This document shows positions 34,675 through 45,959 of a DNA stretch of 64,000 nucleotides, piece by piece. A model generated the notes under the pieces. The model was not told where the DNA came from. It searched no databases and saw only the letters and a program-made list of their open reading frames with translations. Made by a program: the position numbers and the translations under genes. The first letter of the stretch is position 1, and every line of letters starts with the position of its first letter. The DNA is from Ophiura sarsii (Eukaryota > Echinodermata > Ophiuroidea > Amphilepidida > Ophiuridae), in contig CM069459.1 of NCBI GenBank assembly GCA_035610835.1, positions 26,989,570-27,053,569 of the forward strand. The letters run 5' to 3'.

Positions 34675-35145
34675 TAATGGGTTTTTTTCTTATGACTGTG
34701 CATGATTGAGTTCATCATCACATTGCGCACCGGTGCTTTTACCTTAGTGGATATTTGTGTTAATCTCAACGCAAGCCGGGAGTCGTATGCTCATTTTGTA
34801 TTCAGTGCCCTCTATTTTTGGCACACATGATATTAATCAATGATACTATTATTGTATGTGTAGTGTTTGTCTTTATAAACATTTCTACAATATGGGGTTT
34901 AAAACTTAATTGTGAACAATATGTGATGCTATAACATCCACCCGCTATAATTATACTATTTTTAGAAGCGGCAATTTCCTGAGTTCCTGATATGCTATTC
35001 CTGTGTTTTATGACGTAGACCGTTACAAATTACTCTTAAATAACGATTTCTGGGGAAATTAGAAGGGAGTGTTTTATCTTTTATTATGGCCTTTACAAGC
35101 TTCCAATCACACATCAAGTCTATTATTACATAATCGTATTGTATA

Positions 35146-36202
35146 TGGTCATGTGTTTTAAGCTCGCCTCCTTTCGCGTTACACACGGATTTTGGCTTTC
35201 GCATCATGATTTTAACTTTACACATTTATATTTGCTTGTATACCCCCCTGAGGTAGTAAAAGTATACGTTTTCTGAAGGGAAATTGCATGAGGAAACCAA
35301 ATATGCCATTAAAATTATAGTACGACCAAGAACTAAAATGGTATGATTGGAAATGTTCGGAAAATATCAGAGTTTTTTAATTTTTAATTTAAGATCCATA
35401 TATTTGTTATACCTACCCCTATCATTTTTTTTTATTACATATTTGAATTCCTCATGAAATTACCCATTAGATGATATATATTTGTCAAAGTTACTACGTC
35501 GGTATGGTAAATATACCGGTTAGTGAATATCTCCAATTTTTATTTTATATATTTTTAGAATTTTCAGAATTATTGGTTTAAGGATGAACCCTTCCCTGAT
35601 ATAAACTGCATTTCTGAATTCCTCTAGTTACAAGCTTTCCAAAAATGTATACTTTTGCTATCATAGGTTGAAAACTTTTTCTGTTATAGTCATTTTTATA
35701 AATCCGGTAAATTGAGGCTGATTATTCATGTTGACTGCGTAGCGAATAGGAAGAAAGCTGATGATCATTGTCTTATCCATAATTAATTAGTTGTTAATAA
35801 TAGTTGTCAAGTCTGTTGAACCACATACTTAAAGACTACTAAATATCCTTTGAAATGGGACCAAAATTGTGTTTTTAACATTAGGGGATGACTAGTTATT
35901 GTAAAAAGAACAAAGCATGGGATTATCCCCATTGAGTTTGTACAGGCGGCACCCCTTCCAGCGGCACCCCTTCCAGCACCACCCCTGGTCCCCAAACATC
36001 AAACAGCTGTATCTCCCTTTCTGTATTAGCTATACCAATGTCATTTGGCAGGCAGATAGCTTGTTATGAGGGCTTTAAAATGATACCAAATTTGTTGAGA
36101 TAGTTTTTGTGGTTTTAAAAATATTTGAGGAAAATGACAGCATAAAGCTAAAAAATGTAACGGCACCACCCTATTGGGAGGCGAGTTCATAACGCGTGAC
36201 CA
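35146..36202. mobile_element. TA-flanked transposon TA-B, copy 2
   Basis: 1,057 bp, matching 16387-17468 end to end (left TGGTCATGTGTTTTAAGCTC, right GAGTTCATAACGCGTGACCA), TA at 35144-35145 and 36203-36204. The sister unit reads ATTGTATATAACTG at about 33317-33330, exactly the empty site. Its internal GC-rich minisatellite is short. Confidence 0.93.
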
Positions 36203-36874
36203 TATAACTGATTTAAAAAGTATGCCAAATGGTTCAACTCATCAAGCCGCACAGTCAATTAAATGTGACACTACTGATTACATGCCGAGCATTTCCTACA
36301 CATACTACTTCAACATATTTTTTATTCCGAGATCAGACAAGAAAGAGTGTGATTGCTTTTATATGGAGGTACCTCGTCTTTGGAACTAGTGGTCGAATTG
36401 AAATAAACTTGTTATGTGTCTGGATGCTTGAGACTAATTTCGTATGGTTTTTTTCTTATGACTGAGTGTGCATGATTGAGTTCATCATCACATTGCGCAC
36501 CGGTTTTACCTTAGTGGAGATTTTTGTTATTCTCAACGCAAGCCGGGAGTCGTATGCTCATTTTGTATTCAGTACCCTCTATTTTTTTGGCACACATGAT
36601 AATAATGAATGATACTTTTATTGTATGTGTAGTGTTTGTCTTTATAAACATTTCTACAATATGGGGTTTAAAACTTAATTGTGAACACTCTGCGATGCTA
36701 TAGCATCCACCCGCTATAATTATGCTAAAATATTTTTAGGAGCGGCACTTTCTTGAGTTCCTGATATGCTATTCCTGTGTTTTATGACGTAGACCGTGAC
36801 ACATGACTCTTAAATAACGATTTCGGTGGAAATTAAAGTGAGAGAGTGTTTTATCTTATTATGGCTTTACAAGT

Positions 36875-37210
36875 TAAAACTTGGTGTACGTGGGAGTAAA
36901 TTTGAGTCTCTAGCTTTACTGTTTAACGTATTTTTATCAATTGATTCGAGAACGCCAATAACGTTCCGCCTGGCCACATGGATAACCTTTATTGATAGGT
37001 TTAAACTCATAATACGTTTTAATCAAAGGAATGATGTGTTTGTGGCTAAATTTCTTTCAAAGTACCTCAGTACACCAAGAAAAAACCCATTTCACACAGG
37101 ATTCTGATTTACTTCATCATTTTAAATGTCGACATTGTAGATTTGATACGTTTTTTCTTTAAAGAACTCATCTAAATCTACAATGTCGACATAGTGTAGC
37201 AGCAGTTAAA
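36875..37210. repeat. Short hairpin in otherwise featureless DNA
   Basis: 37126-37144 (ATGTCGACATTGTAGATTT) and 37174-37192 are perfect 19-bp inverted repeats around a 29-bp loop. The rest of the interval shows no supported gene. Confidence 0.75.
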
Positions 37211-37546
37211 ATGATAAAGACGGCTTCCATCTCACAGCCTGCAATAAGATTTCCATCTCTACAGATGACAGCAAACATTTCAGTGGGAACTAGTGATCGG
37301 TGTATCACCGGGGTGTTAGCGTACTTAACAGCGTGTGATATTTCTCAATTCAAAGCTCTCTATCACCTTCGCCTTCCGGTTTCAAAGTACAATTCACATC
37401 CTTACAAACTAATTGTTTCCCCCATATAATTATTTTATTCCATTTATAATATAACACTCATCTCTTATATACAATCTTTATATAACAGGCAGGGTGTCCC
37501 AAAATATTGCAACTTATTTTGACAGAGCTCTAGTTCGACTTTTAAA

Positions 37547-37972
37547 CCATTATTGATAGGAATGATGATTTTCTTCTGACAAATCAATCGTGAAAAGTAC
37601 ATTATAGTAAGCTAATAATTACATTGTACGTGTAACGGTTCATGCTCACTGAGCATGTTGAGCACGTTAATAGATCAGTTGACATCTAATTTCCTCACTG
37701 TCTTTTTATAGTGATAACCACCTGATATAGAGGGCGGTATGTAGATCCCCTTGTTGCAGTTGGTAATTGAGAGTAGAATGTCGTCTCCGTCGAATCAAGA
37801 TCGCTTTCTTCAATCACTATAAAATGACAGTGAGGACATCAGATGTCTTATGAAGTGCTCGGTGAGCATTAAACGCTACGCGTTAATCCAGGGGCATAAA
37901 CGTAAATGTAAGTATTAGCTTTTTATACTTTCCATCTTGGATTTGTAAGAAGAAAATCATCCTCTATGAATA
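37547..37972. repeat. ~425-bp hairpin element with ~190-bp arms
   Basis: GATGATTTTCTTCTGACAAA near 37561 pairs with TTTGTAAGAAGAAAATCATC near 37941-37960. Inner arms include CCTCACTGTC / GACAGTGAGG and CATGCTCACTGAGCA / TGCTCGGTGAGCA. A GCAGGGTGTCCCAAAAT motif at about 37490 resembles a mariner-type terminus, but no mate was found. Confidence 0.65.
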
Positions 37973-38549
37973 ATCTTGATGAATGATGTTGTAACATCTA
38001 AAACGTCAAGATGACTGCCATTTCGCGGCCTGAAAAGCAATTTAGAACTTTACACGATGATTTTTTTTAACGGAAACATGTCAGTAGGACCTAGTAATGT
38101 GTGTATCGCCGAGGTGTATGTCAGCGTACTTAACAGCCCGTGTGATATCTGTCAATTCAACATATTCAATACTCTCGGTCACTATTCGCCTTTGGTTTTA
38201 AAGTACAATTTTACATCCCTTTATTTATAAACGATATACGGCAAAGGCACGATGAGATGAGTTGTTGTCCGGAAATGTCCTGAAATATTATTTACCACCT
38301 CATCCGATGACTGTAATTGCGAACATGTCAATATGCACTAATAATTGCTGAATCACTAGGGTATGTCAGCGCACTTAACAGCGCATGAGATATCTGACAG
38401 TGCTTCGCCTTCGGTTTCGAAGTACAACTCACATCGGTATGAGCCAGGACGGGTACGATATCGATGAGTTGTGGTTGCTACGGGTAGTGGATGGATATTG
38501 TAAGCGAGGGAAGTCTTTATAATAATCCCCTCTAAAGGAACATGTTTGG

Positions 38550-38898
38550 AAATAATAATAATAATAATAATAATAATATTACCGTTCTTATATAGCGCTT
38601 TCCACAATGCAAGCACAGTCCCAAAGCGTTTTTTAAATCAAATATTATCGCTGCCAGTTTAGATATCAGAATCCTTTTGTCGTTACACTTAGGCGGCTAC
38701 CAGTCGACAAGTGCACAAGCCTATCATCACTACTTAGATTTTGATATCCTAACAGCTCCCCAAATATCGCTTGGGTCGACGATGCAATTGAGACTAAGTA
38801 CCTTGCCTAAGGATACAAACATGTTGGCCGCAGCGGGGCTCGAACTCACAATCTTTGCATCGTGAGACCGGCGTCTTATCCACTAGACAACACACGCT
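38550..38898 (-). mobile_element. tRNA-derived SINE, copy 2
   Basis: Same family as 1301-1637, over 90% similar by eye, with a longer (ATT)n tail at 38550-38577 (minus-strand 3' end). The tRNA-like head is at about 38830-38898, with B box GAGTTCGAGCC and A box TTGTCTAGTGGATAAG. Confidence 0.85.
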
Positions 38899-39205
38899 CT
38901 GTCATACTTGTGGTATAACATTGCGAGATAGGAATTTATGGTCTTGAAGAAGTCAGAGCTAAGTCCAGACAAAACCGTGAGAGTTTTAAATTGCTGTCTG
39001 ACGGCGAACCCGTTAAATGTTTCACCTGATAATTGTAGTACGTTCATAATATAGGGATTATTAGTATACAATAATTTTCTGGCGGTATGACATACTTTCA
39101 GTAGTCAATAAGACACAAGCTTATGCCTGCATCTTCTGTTTTACAGTTGATCTAAGCATATCTATATTATTTCAAAACCTCTCTAGCTACCCATATATCT
39201 ATATC

Positions 39206-39440
39206 AGTTCCAAAGTGTCGAGAAGTTCCAAAGTTTTATCTCTCCATGCGCAAAAGTAATCCAAGTGTACGCGCGCGATTATGGCCACACGCATGCGATT
39301 ATGGCAACATACATGCGGTTTTTGTCGTGCGCACACACGTTACGCATATAATGCACAGTGCAACTGTTGCTTTCAGGTGCGCCAGTGTTCTTCTGTTTTT
39401 ATTCGTTGGTATAAAGAGGCTTCGCCAATTTTTTTCTGGA
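39206..39440. mobile_element. MITE related to 57105-57337, degenerate copy
   Basis: In the opposite orientation to the 57-kb copy it shares 'CAGTTCCAAA', 'GCGCAAAAGTAATCCAAGTG' and 'CTTCGCCAATTT'. It contains alternating ACGCGCGC-type purine/pyrimidine tracts. Non-coding. Confidence 0.6.
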
Positions 39441-40257
39441 ATACATTTCATATCATTTTCATCATAAAATTATTATTATTACAACGGCACTTTGCTTACA
39501 ATATGCTAAATAGATAATATGAGTACGGTATTGCTATGATTGCGTTGTTCTATTGATAAAGCCTTCATCTACTATTCCCATTCGTAGGTGCAGTTTAAAC
39601 TTCCGAGTTTTTTATGTGAGATGTAGGCCTACGTTTCAAATAAACAACAGGAACATAATTATTAACATTTATAGTCATGTTATCATTAGATGTGTCAATT
39701 TCCTCAATTAAAGTGAAACATCTCATTATCATTAACGTATACTGTTATCATGGTTATCAGCCATATTATCAGTAACGATATTTTCAACTTGAGTATCAAT
39801 TGATTTGGCAAACCCATTAACGATATAGCTCGCGTTAATGAATTGAGATAATTATCTCCACTGGGATATAGTAATACTGTTTAAAACTTCAAGATGATTA
39901 CAATCGCGCACCCTGAAAGCCTCATTTGATGACTGTTATTGCAAACATGTCAGTGAGAGCTAATAATTGGTGTATTACCGGAGCATGTCAGCGCACTTAT
40001 TATAGCGAGTGAAATCTGTCAGAGCCCCGCGTCACTATTCGCTTTCGGTTTCAAAGTACAATTTCACACCACTTTATAAACGATGAGCCAGGATAGAATT
40101 CTTTTTAGTAGTATGCTTTTAGAGGAGTTGTTATTGATAGTGCACTAGATATAGCACGAAGTTATCTGTTCATGGAATTCATTACCCACATGTAAGGTAT
40201 ACTGACTGTGTCAAAATAGGTCTTTGATTATTATGATCTCGACATTTGTTGAATTTA

Positions 40258-41445
40258 TGCACCTGTTAGTTGTATGACGCACTATACGAACCCCTGGATT
40301 GGTGCGTCACTTGTCCGAGGTGCGTCACTTTCTCATGGACCATGACGCACCCCTGTGTCACGAATGTGACGGAAATTTGTCAAACAATGACGGTACCCTT
40401 AGTCAATTTTGTGACCATTGATTGATGTTGACGGACCTTGACTCTCTGAAATTGCTGAAATGATGCACCCCACCGACACACATCATCGTTGACTGAATGA
40501 ACTGGATTGCAATATATGAAAACACGTTTTAAGAAGTATAAAATGTTTTCAGATCTCTGTAGAAAAAAAACCCAAAACAAATAATGATTGAAAGAGAAGT
40601 TGGCCGACTATATTAAACATCTAAATTTCACTAATTTGAAGTAATTTTCGAAATAATCTTTTATTTGCTTTACCATACCGACTTTATTCAACTTACTCTA
40701 GAAACACGTTTTCGCAGCTTTTTGTGCCGCTATTTGACTCTACATAATAATACACATGGCCAATGAATACTGAAAATATAACTGGTTTATGATTCAAGGG
40801 GGATCTTCCCCTTAGATTGGTGTTGTCACACCTGGCCCCTCGAATATAAGTTTATAACACAGAGTTACGTGCTATATTTATTTCAATATAGACCTGTCCG
40901 TAAGACCGTGTACACTTTACATGTAACTACTACTGACGCACTTCGTTCGTAATTTGGGACCCGTGATTTCGTTTCTTCAAGATTTGGACTCATTTTTTAG
41001 GGTTTTCCAGCGCAAATCATAATCCATGTTTAGGGATTTTGTTTGCAAAAAAGACCCATTAGAGCGGCACGTAATATTTGCGTGAGTACCATCCCCGGGG
41101 GAATTCTGATATGGGTATTTAAAAGGTCATAATGGCGATCGGGTGATTTTACACACGCAATTATTGCATTGAACACGCGGTGTGAGTATCAGAGTTAGTG
41201 ATGTTTGCACTTCGAGAGTTGCATATCTAAAAGAAATAAATATACATGTCTACATGTGCGTATGTGTTGTACACATGATGACGTACCCTGTGACGCACCC
41301 AGGTAAAGTGACTGACATTGATGCACCCCCTTCGTCAATAGTGTGACTGGTCAGTGGCCATGACGGTACCCTTCGTCAAGAATGTGGTGGTAAATGACGC
41401 ACCCTTCTCGGGGTCGTACAGTGCGTCGTACAACTGACAGGTGCA
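40258..41445. mobile_element. ~1.19-kb TTA-flanked TIR element
   Basis: TIRs TGCACCTGTTAGTTGTA...ACGCACT / AGTGCGT...TACAACTGACAGGTGCA, flanked by TTA at 40255-40257 and 41446-41448. Subterminal repeats TGACGCACCC, GTGCGTCAC and GACGGTACCCTT occur many times near both ends, as expected for transposase-binding sites. The central ~800 bp are non-coding. TTA suggests PIF/Harbinger, though TIRs lack the usual G-rich start. Confidence 0.75.
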
Positions 41446-42964
41446 TTAGGTGGAAGTATTTAAGATTTACACTGGTTATGAAGAGGATGTTTGAATAAAC
41501 TGAAAAGGGTTTTAATAAAGTGAGTCGTCGCGTAATTTGATTGATGAAGCTTATAAGCTAATGTTACGAATTCCAATTTTGAAATCATTTCAAATGTTAT
41601 GCTTTCAACTCTTTGAAGTTCGATATCATATTATTTCAATTACACGGAGAAACAACCTCATCTGATGACTGTTATTGCAAACATGTCAGTGGGCAGTACT
41701 AATTACAAAACACCTGGGCATGTTAGCGCACTTAACAGCGTGTGTGATATCATTCACAGCTCTCTGTCACTTTTCGGTTTCAAAGTACAATTTTACACCA
41801 CTGCATAAACGATAAGCTTGGACACAGATACGACGAAAGTACGATAAATGAGTAATTGTTATTGTGGGAGTGTCTGGATTTTGCAAGCACAGGGGTGCGC
41901 TTTAGTATACGACAAATATGATATGAAATACAGGGATGTCCCAAATGTATGGACATCTATGTTTATCGTTATAGAAATAATAAAACTTAACTTGGAAAGC
42001 TGAGATTTGGGAAATGTATTAACTAAATATTATATTGGGAATATATTTCACATTTCAGATTTGGCGGTTTTAATAGAGGAATGTTCCCTCCACCTCATAT
42101 TCATACCTACTATAAAACAGGGAAAGTACTACAGTGTAGCGCTAATGCATGGGTTCACGTCTGTTGTTTTTATTAGCTTTTTTATACACCAGATTATTTT
42201 GATTACTCAATTTTCTGCTTGGGAATTTATAAAAATAATTAAGAAAACGATATTTTAAAACAGTAGGTTATACATCACAAAAAACGACCAACGTTTACCA
42301 TACATCACTATGTAATACCACCGACCATACGTCGCTATGTAATTCATACGACCGTACAGACGGCGGTGGGTACGAATGGACGTACATTTTGAATCTCCGT
42401 TAGTTTCAAGGTAAACATGGATTTTGGATATATGACCCATGAAAATTCATCAGTAAATTATTTCATTCTAAAACTTCTTTGTCCCCAACTTAATAGCCGT
42501 CGCTAACTGTTCGTCCCATTCGCTTTATCACGTAACCTCGTACGCATTATTTAACCTTGAATATTCGTGAACGAGCCCATGTCCGGCATCGTCTGCGACC
42601 GTACGACGCTATGTTATACCACCGAAGAATTGCCACTTTTTCTGAAGCTCAGCGTGTAGTGATATTTATTTTGCAACTGCTGCCCCTAATTATTCTAATT
42701 GAATCCAACCGATGTTCGATATCAGTCATGATACATGATACCCATAAAACAATGGATATATAAGGCCCTATTTACAATGGTAGTCATCTATAGGGTTGCA
42801 TCTTTACAATGATGTACATAATATCATGGCAGCTACACACAATGACTTTTTCAGATCACTATGTATCTCACAACAACAAAAAACCCATGTCTGCAATAGC
42901 TGCTTCGAGTTACATTTAGTCTATACAAATTACTCAACAAAAAAAGAAAACCATATTTGTTAAA

Positions 42965-43060
42965 ACAACTGGCAGCTATAGCTATAGGGACTTGTGGCAG
43001 TATAAATGTCCTCAGGACTTATAGTGCCACAAGTCCCTAGCTATAATAGCTGCTAGTTGT
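42965..43060. repeat. 96-bp hairpin next to the giant satellite element
   Basis: ACAACTGGCAGCTATAGC...AGGGACTTGTGGCA pairs with TGCCACAAGTCCCT...AGCTGCTAGTTGT. It ends 145 bp before the giant element's 8-bp direct repeat. Confidence 0.7.
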
Positions 43061-43549
43061 CGAGTCGATATTAGTCGATAATCTAATGAATACTGACCGA
43101 AAAATGATTGGCACCCAGGCATGAATTACTGTCTAACTGTTATTACATACATGTCATACTATCAGGGAACTAATAATTGCTATGTCACCGGAGTATGTCA
43201 CTGTACTAAATACATTAAGGTGCGATATTACATTTAGCTGCATTAGAAACCTAATAGCCACCAATAGCCTCAGCTATTGCGGATACTAGCTAATGGTACT
43301 TGTAGCTGATATTGGATGATATTAGGTAATAAAGGGGGATATTAGATATTAGCTATAGGTAATAAGATATAAGCTACTACAATTAACCCGTTAATGCCGT
43401 AGCTATTATCAGCTATAGCTAGCTAATATATATATTAGTATAGTACTCAAATACATCTAATATCAGCTATTATATATTAGCTATAGCTATAAGATATTAG
43501 CTATTACAATGTGCTTATTGTATTAGCTAATATCAGCTACAAACCTACC

Positions 43550-45290
43550 TATAGCTGATACTAGCTATTACAACATTCTATTATCACAATCATATAAGCT
43601 ATTGCCTTCTAATATAAGCTGATATCGGCTAACCAGAGCGCTAGCTGATATAAGCTACTACCCGCTAATGCGATATGATAGTTCGATTTCTTCTTTATTG
43701 TAAACATAGATATACCAGCTATTAGCTATTAGAACAATCTAATATACGCTATTGGAAGCTAATATAAGCTATTGGTAGCTAATATCAGCTATTGATAGCT
43801 AATATCGGGTTATGCGCTAATAGTTAGATTTTATTTTATTATAAACCTAGCTATAGCTGATATAAGCTATTACAACAATCTATTATAAGCTACGGGTAGC
43901 TAATATAAGCTATTGGTAGCCAATATAAGCTATTGGTAGCCAATATAAGCTATCGATACCTAATATTGGCTAATAGGATAATGGTACATAGATTCTTACT
44001 TTATTCTAAATCTAGCTATAGCTGATATTAGCTATTACAACCTTCTATTATAACAATCATATAAGCTATTGCTATCTAATATAAGCTGATATCGGCTAAC
44101 TAGAGCGCTAGCTAATATAAACTACTACCCGCTAATGCGATATGAAAGTTCGATTTCTTCTTTATTGTAAACATAGATATACCAGCTATTAGCTATTACA
44201 ACAATCTAATATACGCTATTGGAAGCTAATATAAGCTATTGGTAGCTAATATCAGCTATTGATAGCTAATATCGGGTTATGCGCTAATAGTTAGATTTTT
44301 ATTTTATTATAAACCTAGCTATAGCTGATATAAGCTATTACAACAATCTATTATAAGCTACGGGTAGCTAATATAAGCTATTGGTAGCCAATATAAGCTA
44401 TTGGTAGCCAATGTAAGCTATCGATACCTAATATTGGCTAATAGGATAATGGTACATAGATTCTTACTTTATTCTAAATCTAGCTATAGCTGATATTAGC
44501 TATTACAACCTTCTATTATAACAATCATATAAGCTATTGCTATCTAATATAAGCTGATATCGGCTAACTAGAGCGCTAGCTAATATAAGCTACTACCCAC
44601 TAATGCGATATGAAAGTTCGATTTCTTCTTTATTGTAAACATAGATATACCAGCTATTAGCTATTACAACAATCTAATATACGCTATTGGAAGCTAATAT
44701 AAGCTATTGGTAGCTAATATCAGCTATTGGTAGCTAATATCAGCTATTGATAGCTAATATCTGGTTATGCGCTAATAGTTAGATTTTTATTTTATTATAA
44801 ACCTAGCTATAGCTGATATAAGCTATTACAACAATCTATTATAAGCTACGGGTAGCTAATACAAGCTATTGGTAGCCAATATAAGCTATATCGATACCTA
44901 CTATTGGCTAATAGGATAATGGTACATAGATTCTTACTTTATTCTAAATCTAGCTATAGCTGATATTAGCTATTACAACCTTCTATTATAACAATCATAT
45001 AAGCTATTGCTATCTAACATAAGCTGATATCGGCTTAATAGAGCGCTAGCTAATATAGCTAATATTCGCTAATATGGTAGTTCGATTTCTTCTTTATTCT
45101 AGACATAGATATACCAGCTATTAGCTATTACAACAATTTAATAATACGCTATTGGTAGCTTATATAAGCTATTGGTAGCTAATGTCAGCTATTGATAGCT
45201 AATATCGGGTTATGCGCTAATGGTAGTTATATTTTTACTTTATTATAAACCTAGCTATAGCTGATATTAGCTATTACAACAATATATTAT
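43550..45290. repeat. 467-bp tandem repeat (~3.7 copies) of AGCT-rich satellite
   Basis: Landmark CGATATGAAAGTTCGATTTC starts at 43671, 44138 and 44606 and recurs diverged near 45070, giving 467-468-bp spacing. Each unit contains ~20-bp subrepeats AGCTATTGGTAGCTAATATA. AGCT-rich sequence without the full period extends left to about 43240. Confidence 0.9.
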
Positions 45291-45381
45291 AAGATAAAAC
45301 ATTAACTTGATCGTTTCCCAAACACATCAAGGGTCGTTCTTAAAAAAGCCAATAAAATGTAAAAATGTAAACACCTTTTAA

Positions 45382-45620
45382 CGCTTTCCACGCGGCTATT
45401 ATTTTTACCATACACAAAAGAGATTTTTCAGAAACCTTTCATAATTTTCAAAGTCTATCTCAAAGATTACTGACCAAACACAAGGCATGTTTGTACTTAT
45501 TTCAATGCATTTCTCACGGTGATTCCAAATATGGTAATGAAATACAACAATTTTGACCTTTTTGAAACATTTTGTGAAATTTTGGAATGTCGTCTGCAGC
45601 TGCCTGTCGCGTGGAAAGTG
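45382..45620. mobile_element. TTAA-flanked MITE between the two satellites
   Basis: TIRs CGCTTTCCACGCGGC / GTCGCGTGGAAAGTG (13 of 15 paired) with TTAA at 45378-45381 and 45621-45624, a piggyBac- or Kolobok-type target. A partial copy lies at 23617-23829 and a truncated one at about 45870-45955, directly abutting the first 102-bp monomer. Confidence 0.8.
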
Positions 45621-45959
45621 TTAAGGTGGTTACATTTGATATAACTTTGGTGTAGGAAGCCAATGACGTTTAAACCGGTATTAAAAGCATGTTAAGAGTT
45701 TAAACATCACATTGTTGGTGTTTTTAACTTGGTGTTAGAAGCCATAGAAATTTAAACCCTTATTAAGCGTTAAAACATCAAATCGATCCCGGAACACACG
45801 ATTGGTCGTTCTTTAAAACGTGTAGGTGTAGAAAGCCAATAAAAGTTAAAATTCTTAATATGCATGATAACACTTTCTACGCGGCCATAATTTACCATAA
45901 TTATTATCGAACAACAGATTTTTCGGAAACCTTTCGTAACAGTTTTCAATGAGGAAAAA

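Larger units (their letters stand above)
27160..36874. repeat. LCR-B: degenerate direct-repeat array
   Basis: A ~300-350-bp core recurs in the same orientation at about 27160, 28620, 29920, 30680, 32730, 33165 and 35100-36440. Landmarks are 'CTGGAAAACCTCCAGTAG', 'CACATTTCC.ATTACTGCGCT', 'AAAAGTATGCCAACTGGTTC', 'GAGCATTTCCT' and 'GAGATCAGACAAG'. Copies at 28620 and 32730 form a subtype sharing 'ATTAGGTGTTG...GGCGGAACA'. Frames within the cores (up to 141 codons at 32819) are not shared between copies, so I do not call genes. Confidence 0.7.
33279..36874. repeat. Tandem duplication of a ~720-bp unit, each copy split by a different transposon
   Basis: Unit 1 is 33279-35098 and unit 2 is 35099-36874, both running from 'CTTCCAATCACAC' to 'TTATGGC.TTTACAAG'. 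Removing TA-C (1,093 bp) from unit 1 and TA-B (1,057 bp) from unit 2, plus one TA each, leaves about 725 and 717 bp that align throughout. The duplication therefore preceded both insertions. Confidence 0.9.
37211..43212. repeat. LCR-C: degenerate direct-repeat array
   Basis: A ~200-bp core recurs at about 37211, 38060, 38283, 39905, 41655 and 43120, and its right half resumes at 52218. Landmarks are 'GATGACTGTTATTGCAAACA', 'TGTCAGTGGG', 'CCGGGGTATGTCAGCGCACT', 'TAACAGCGTGTGATATCTGT' and 'GGTTTCAAAGTACAATT'. No coding frame is shared. Intervals between cores hold the SINE, hairpins and MITEs listed separately; 41911-42964 is otherwise blank except for short 'CCATACGTCGCTATGTAAT' repeats near 42296-42345 and 42597. 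Confidence 0.7.
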
